A stretch of 64,000 bases of DNA from NCBI GenBank assembly GCA_964610155.1, contig CAZSUY010000001.1:248001-312000 (forward strand). Reading direction: 5' to 3'. Under the pieces are notes generated by a model. The model worked only from the letters and a program-made list of their open reading frames with translations. It was not told where the DNA came from and did not search any database. The DNA is from JAFGBM01 sp964610155 (GTDB lineage Bacteria > Actinomycetota > Actinomycetes > Actinomycetales > Demequinaceae). The translations under genes were made by a program, and so were the position numbers. Shown one piece after another: positions 60,710-64,000 of this stretch; positions within the stretch are counted from its first letter, which is position 1; every line of letters starts with the position of its first letter.

Positions 60710-60860
60710 GTGTCCCTCTGGATTCTGGGGTGCAAAACTCTGAGATGCTCGGCACTCTTGCTGACGCGCAGGTGACTCTCCGGATCGACATCGATGAGGC
60801 GCCTTGGAGTCTACCGGGTGTTCCAGCACGAGACCAAAGTAGCCATGGCAGACTGGACCC

Positions 60861-61283
60861 ATGACCGAGACCTCAACACGCCGAGTAACGTTTTCCCGAG
60901 AATCCCTCGGCTCCTACCTGGCCACCAACCATATGGGGGCGACCCTCCGATTCGGCTCGTCGACGAAAGAGACCTTCTCTCCGGTCGAGCTCTTCCTCAC
61001 GGCCATCGCCGGTTGCTCGGGGATGGACTTGGACTACATGACCTCCCGGCGGGCCGAGCCCCTGCGATTCGAAGTCACGTCCGAGGCCGAGAACGTGAAG
61101 GACGAGTCGGGGAACAGCCTTCGCAACATCCAGGTCTCCTTCAACCTGCTCTTCCCCGAAGGAGAAGACGGCGACAAGGCGCGGGCCCGGATTGCGTCAG
61201 CCCTCAGGACTTCCCACGACAGGACGTGCACGGTTACTCGCACGATCGAGGCAGGTACCAAGGTGACGCTTCTCGAGGCCTAG
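60861..61283 (+). CDS. OsmC-family protein
   Basis: This 140-residue OsmC/Ohr-type protein has SPVELFLTAIAGCSGMDLDYM with the peroxidatic Cys and, later, SHDRTCTVTRTI with the second Cys, suggesting thiol peroxidase activity. It is divergent from metE (151-bp gap) and converges with metF, sharing a CTAG in which both stops lie. ATG 60861 is 6 nt after CAGACT (60849-60854). Confidence 0.9.
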   Translation: MTETSTRRVTFSRESLGSYLATNHMGATLRFGSSTKETFSPVELFLTAIAGCSGMDLDYMTSRRAEPLRFEVTSEAENVKDESGNSLRNIQVSFNLLFPEGEDGDKARARIASALRTSHDRTCTVTRTIEAGTKVTLLEA

Positions 61284-62185
61284 GCCCTCCGGCCAGAGGG
61301 CCCTAGGCCGAGCGCGTCGACCAACTCCAGCGCGGCCCGATACCGATTGAATGTGTAGACGTGTATCCCCGGGGCCCCCGCGTCGAGCACGGTCCGGGCC
61401 AAGGCGGTCGCGTGCGCAACCCCGACCGAACGAGCCGCGTCGTCGTCGGGTGCCGTAGCGAGATCCTTGAGAAGCAAGGCAGGAACGACGACCCCCGTCA
61501 TTTGTTCCAGTCGCGATGCCCTGGTCGAGTCGAGGACAGGAATGATTCCGGGGAGAAGGGGCAGGGTGATCCCGGCTGCCTGAGCGTCCACCATGAAATC
61601 CAGATATTGATGTGCCTCAAAAAAAACCTGAGTGATAGCAAAGTCGGCTCCGGCCTCCTGCTTGGCCTGAAGCACCTCCAGTCCCTGGACCCGCCACCGT
61701 TCGTCGGCGTGAATCGTGGGAAAGGCGGCCACGCCGATGCTGATCTTCTCCGGTCCGAGGCCGTGAGCCCCCGCAACCTCCCGGATGAAGGCAACCAATT
61801 GGGAGGCATAGAGCAGCCCATCGGAATGAGGCCTCCAGTCGGATTCTCCCTGGGGAGGGTCACCGCGAAGTGCAAGAAAGCCCCGGACGCCCTCGGCCAG
61901 GAACTCCTCGATGATCTGCGTCAATTCGGCTCGCGAGGCCGACACGCAGGTCAGGTGCGCCAGGGGTGGAAAGGCACAGCCCTGGGCGATGCCCCGGACC
62001 ACCTCCCGGCTCAAGTCCCTGGTCGATCCCGAGGCTCCATAGGTGACGGAAACAAAGTCGGGCTCGGTTGTGGCAAGCCTGGCGATGGTCTCGTCAAGCA
62101 CCTCTCGACCTTCGAGGGTGCGCGGAGGAAAGAACTCGAAGGACAGCGTCGAGCTAGGCGCGGCGATTCGTTCTCGAATGGTCAT
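61280..62185 (-). CDS. metF: Methylenetetrahydrofolate reductase
   Basis: This 301-residue flavoprotein reduces 5,10-methylene-THF to 5-methyl-THF for MetE. Motifs are LSFEFFPPRTLEGREVL, FVSVTYGASGSTRDLS, HLTCVSASRAEL, LALRGDPPQGE, ITQVFFEAHQYLDF and LLPGIIPVL; the C-terminus GIHVYTFNRYRAALEL is typical. ATG 62185 is at the conserved N-terminus; an in-frame GTG at 62275 would add 30 residues and cannot be excluded because neither start has a strong site. Confidence 0.95.
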   Translation of the reverse strand: MTIRERIAAPSSTLSFEFFPPRTLEGREVLDETIARLATTEPDFVSVTYGASGSTRDLSREVVRGIAQGCAFPPLAHLTCVSASRAELTQIIEEFLAEGVRGFLALRGDPPQGESDWRPHSDGLLYASQLVAFIREVAGAHGLGPEKISIGVAAFPTIHADERWRVQGLEVLQAKQEAGADFAITQVFFEAHQYLDFMVDAQAAGITLPLLPGIIPVLDSTRASRLEQMTGVVVPALLLKDLATAPDDDAARSVGVAHATALARTVLDAGAPGIHVYTFNRYRAALELVDALGLGPSGRRA

Positions 62186-62316
62186 CTCGGGAGCCAAGGC
62201 TATCCGTCCCTGGGCCTTCTCTCCAACCGATGTCCATAGGATGCCTGCACTCGTCCGGTGTCCCCGATGGGTCACTCAGCCAGCCAGCGTAGTCCCTGTG
62301 CGCCAGACTTGAGGCC

Positions 62317-62889
62317 ATGACGACCACCCCCGAGACTCCCGCGTTCCGATGCTTCGGCACGGGAGACCCCCTCACGGAGCTCTACCACGACGAGGAGTGG
62401 GGCAAGCCAGTGCGGGACGACATCGGGCTCTTCGAAAGGATCGTGCTCGAGGGCTTCCAGTCCGGGCTGTCCTGGGCCATCGTGCTACGGAAACGTGAAG
62501 AGTTCCGCCGGGCGTTCGCCGACTGGGACGCCAGGAGGATCGCCGGCTTCGGTGAAGCGGACGTCGAACGCCTACTCGCGGATCCGGGAATCATCAGGAA
62601 CCGCAGGAAGATCGGGTCGACCATCACGAATGCCCGGGCGCTCGTGGCCCTCTGGGACTCCGGGGAATCCCTCACGGATCTCGTCTGGGCCCACGCCCCG
62701 GACGAGCCTCGGCCGGGCAGGCTCCTCTCCTGGGCCGACGTGCCCACCCAGACCCCGGAATCGCGGGCCCTCGCCAAGGCCCTCAAGGCCAAGGGTTTCG
62801 TCTTCGTCGGCCCCGTGACGATGTACGCCCTCATGCAGGCATGCGGCCTCGTCGATTGCCACCTCAAGAATTGCCCTGCGCACCTGTAG
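62317..62889 (+). CDS. tag: DNA-3-methyladenine glycosylase I
   Basis: This 190-residue enzyme of the Tag family has RCFGTGDPLTELYHDEEWGKPVRDD with the catalytic Glu region and first zinc ligands, FERIVLEGFQSGLSWAIVLRKRE, DPGIIRNRRKI and the C-terminal CGLVDCHLKNC zinc-snap cysteines and His. It removes 3-methyladenine from alkylated DNA. ATG 62317 is 7 nt after CAGACT (62304-62309). Confidence 0.95.
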   Translation: MTTTPETPAFRCFGTGDPLTELYHDEEWGKPVRDDIGLFERIVLEGFQSGLSWAIVLRKREEFRRAFADWDARRIAGFGEADVERLLADPGIIRNRRKIGSTITNARALVALWDSGESLTDLVWAHAPDEPRPGRLLSWADVPTQTPESRALAKALKAKGFVFVGPVTMYALMQACGLVDCHLKNCPAHL

Positions 62890-63024
62890 ATCCCCCTCAA
62901 GGATGCGACCACATCACTCTCCGTCGACCGGTAGAAACTTGCCTCACTCGATGGAGATCTCTAGCCCCTTTCGACCGTTCTGGTATCCGGAAAAACAGTA
63001 GCCGCAGCGATAGCAGCAGCGAGG

Positions 63025-63408
63025 CTAATCGGTGATCGCGGCGTATTGCTCGGCGTTGAGCAACTTCTTGTTTGAAGCCGCTGCCTTGATCTTGAGGATC
63101 CATCCCTCACCAAACGCGTCCTTGTTGAGGATCTCCGGTGAGTCAAGGACCGCTTGATTCACCTCGGTAACTACCCCTGTCACGGGTGAGTACAGTTCCG
63201 ACACCGCCTTTGTCGATTCCAATTCGCCACAGACCTCACCTGCCGTTACGGCATCTCCCACTGCGGGTGCCTCGACATACACGATGTCGCCGAGAGCGGC
63301 GGTTGCGTACTCGGTGATCCCCACCGTGACGATGCCGCCAGCGGCGACCTCACCGGCCACCCACTCGTGCATATCCGTGTAATGAAGTTCATCGGGAATG
63401 TCCGCCAT
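63025..63408 (-). CDS. gcvH: Glycine cleavage system H protein
   Basis: The 127-residue lipoyl carrier has the lipoylation motif GELESTKAVSELYSPVTG with Lys as acceptor and VNQAVLDSPEILNKDAFGEGWILKI. ATG 63408 is chosen over GTG 63417 because AAGGAGG lies 9 nt before it. It shuttles the aminomethyl group between GcvP and GcvT; gcvT lies just upstream, so this is part of a gcv operon. Confidence 0.96.
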   Translation of the reverse strand: MADIPDELHYTDMHEWVAGEVAAGGIVTVGITEYATAALGDIVYVEAPAVGDAVTAGEVCGELESTKAVSELYSPVTGVVTEVNQAVLDSPEILNKDAFGEGWILKIKAAASNKKLLNAEQYAAITD

Positions 63409-63446
63409 ACTTGCCACCCTCCTTCCAGGGCTTTGGCCCTTACCGT

Positions 63447-64000
63447 CTATTTCTGTCTCTTGTAGAACGGTAGCGCGGTCACGGTCATCTTTTCACGCCT
63501 TCCGCGTACGTCTACCTCGACGTTTGCGCCGATGGCCATGTGCCGCGGATGCACATAGGCCATCGCGATCGGGTGTCCCAAGGTCGGCGATGGAGTCCCT
63601 GATGCGACCTCACCGGTTACGCCCTCTGGTCCATAGACGGAGTATCCGCCCCGAGCGGACCTCTTGCCTTCTCCAGTGAGTCCGACCAGCATTCTGGCAT
63701 CATCCGAAGCCGTGGAGGGGGCTTCCTTCCACGTCCGAACCCGCTCCCGAGCAGACTCCAAGGCCGACCGCCCGATGAAATCCCCTCGCGCGGCAAGAGA
63801 ATCGCCAAAGCGCACCACCCTGCCCAACCCCGCCTCGAAGGGAGTCCTCTCCAAACTCAACTCATGGCCATACAACGGCATGCCTGCCTCAAGTCGCAAC
63901 GTATCCCGTGCCGCAAGTCCACACGGAACGATTCCCGCGGACGCACCGATATCAAGGGCTAGATTCCACAACCGCTCGGCGACAGCAGCCGGACAGAAGA
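63447..64000 (-). CDS. gcvT: Glycine cleavage system T protein (3' part; 5' end outside window)
   Basis: The frame enters from beyond base 64000 and ends at 63447. The visible C-terminal about 184 residues include GIVPCGLAARDTLRLEAGMPLYGHEL, RVVRFGDSLAARGDFIGRSAL, and the C-terminal barrel GLTGEGKRSARGGYSV ... GEVASGTPSPTLGHPIAMAYV, diagnostic of aminomethyltransferase GcvT. It lies 38 bp upstream of gcvH in the same direction. Confidence 0.93.
   Translation of the reverse strand, partial: FCPAAVAERLWNLALDIGASAGIVPCGLAARDTLRLEAGMPLYGHELSLERTPFEAGLGRVVRFGDSLAARGDFIGRSALESARERVRTWKEAPSTASDDARMLVGLTGEGKRSARGGYSVYGPEGVTGEVASGTPSPTLGHPIAMAYVHPRHMAIGANVEVDVRGRREKMTVTALPFYKRQK

Noticed and set aside
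60710..60860. Possible cobalamin or SAM riboswitch in front of metE
   Set aside because: The 151 bp lack the B12-box-like and SAM-I/SAM-IV core signatures I know; a covariance-model search would decide.

Overview
The window looks like a high-GC Actinomycetota chromosome. The evidence is a conservon (CvnA-D), LppM-type lipoproteins, a wall-anchored protein ending in LAATG, many GTG starts, and at least 14 genes whose start codon lies 6-7 nt after a -10-like hexamer (predicted leaderless mRNAs). The group 3b-type [NiFe] hydrogenase and the sulfide-oxidation cluster fit an environmental lineage such as Acidimicrobiia or a relative. That class-level placement is an inference; no rRNA or other phylogenetic marker is present.

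Layout. 1-2910: end of a NarL-type response regulator, a histidine kinase and a degenerate kinase-like membrane protein, the last overlapping tRNA-Arg in antisense. 2876-3347: tRNA-Arg(ACG), tRNA-Ser(GCT), tRNA-Ser(TGA). 3375-11570 (minus): a conservon with an about 1,700-residue CvnA, CvnB, CvnC and CvnD, followed by a PIN-like/polyproline protein with its own promoter. 11821-17986: HAD phosphatase and serS, lipid kinase, pheA, pgm. 18139-21280: two LppM-like lipoproteins flanking an MFS transporter. 21376-23079: a membrane-anchored propeller-like gene split by one in-frame amber codon. 23198-26013: a sulfur module of PocR-type regulator, sulfide:quinone oxidoreductase, single-cysteine DsrC/TusE and DsrE2.

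26082-42597 is one long minus-strand run. It starts with a lipoprotein, two efflux adaptors, an ABC ATPase, a permease and a two-component system (42597-35747). After 30 bp come HydB, a cyclic-nucleotide-binding-domain protein, HydG, the small and large hydrogenase subunits, maturation protease, HypC, an EamA transporter, a DUF6390-type protein and an ECF nickel/cobalt importer (CbiM-Q-O). Most junctions overlap by 1-4 bp, so synthesis, maturation and metal supply of the hydrogenase are probably coupled. HypA, B, D, E and F are not in the window.

42822-45552 is an intact IS1595-like element of 2,731 bp with 21-bp perfect terminal inverted repeats and an 8-bp target duplication. It carries a transposase plus cargo genes and interrupts the last codons of a small gene, whose original 3' end can be rebuilt from the two flanks.

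45984-64000: TfoX-N protein, quinone-oxidoreductase-like enzyme, APH-fold protein with altered catalytic residues, a KhtT/KhtU-type cation/proton antiporter, a 2,377-residue DUF11-repeat surface protein, aldo/keto reductase, metE, OsmC-like protein, metF, tag, gcvH and the 3' part of gcvT.
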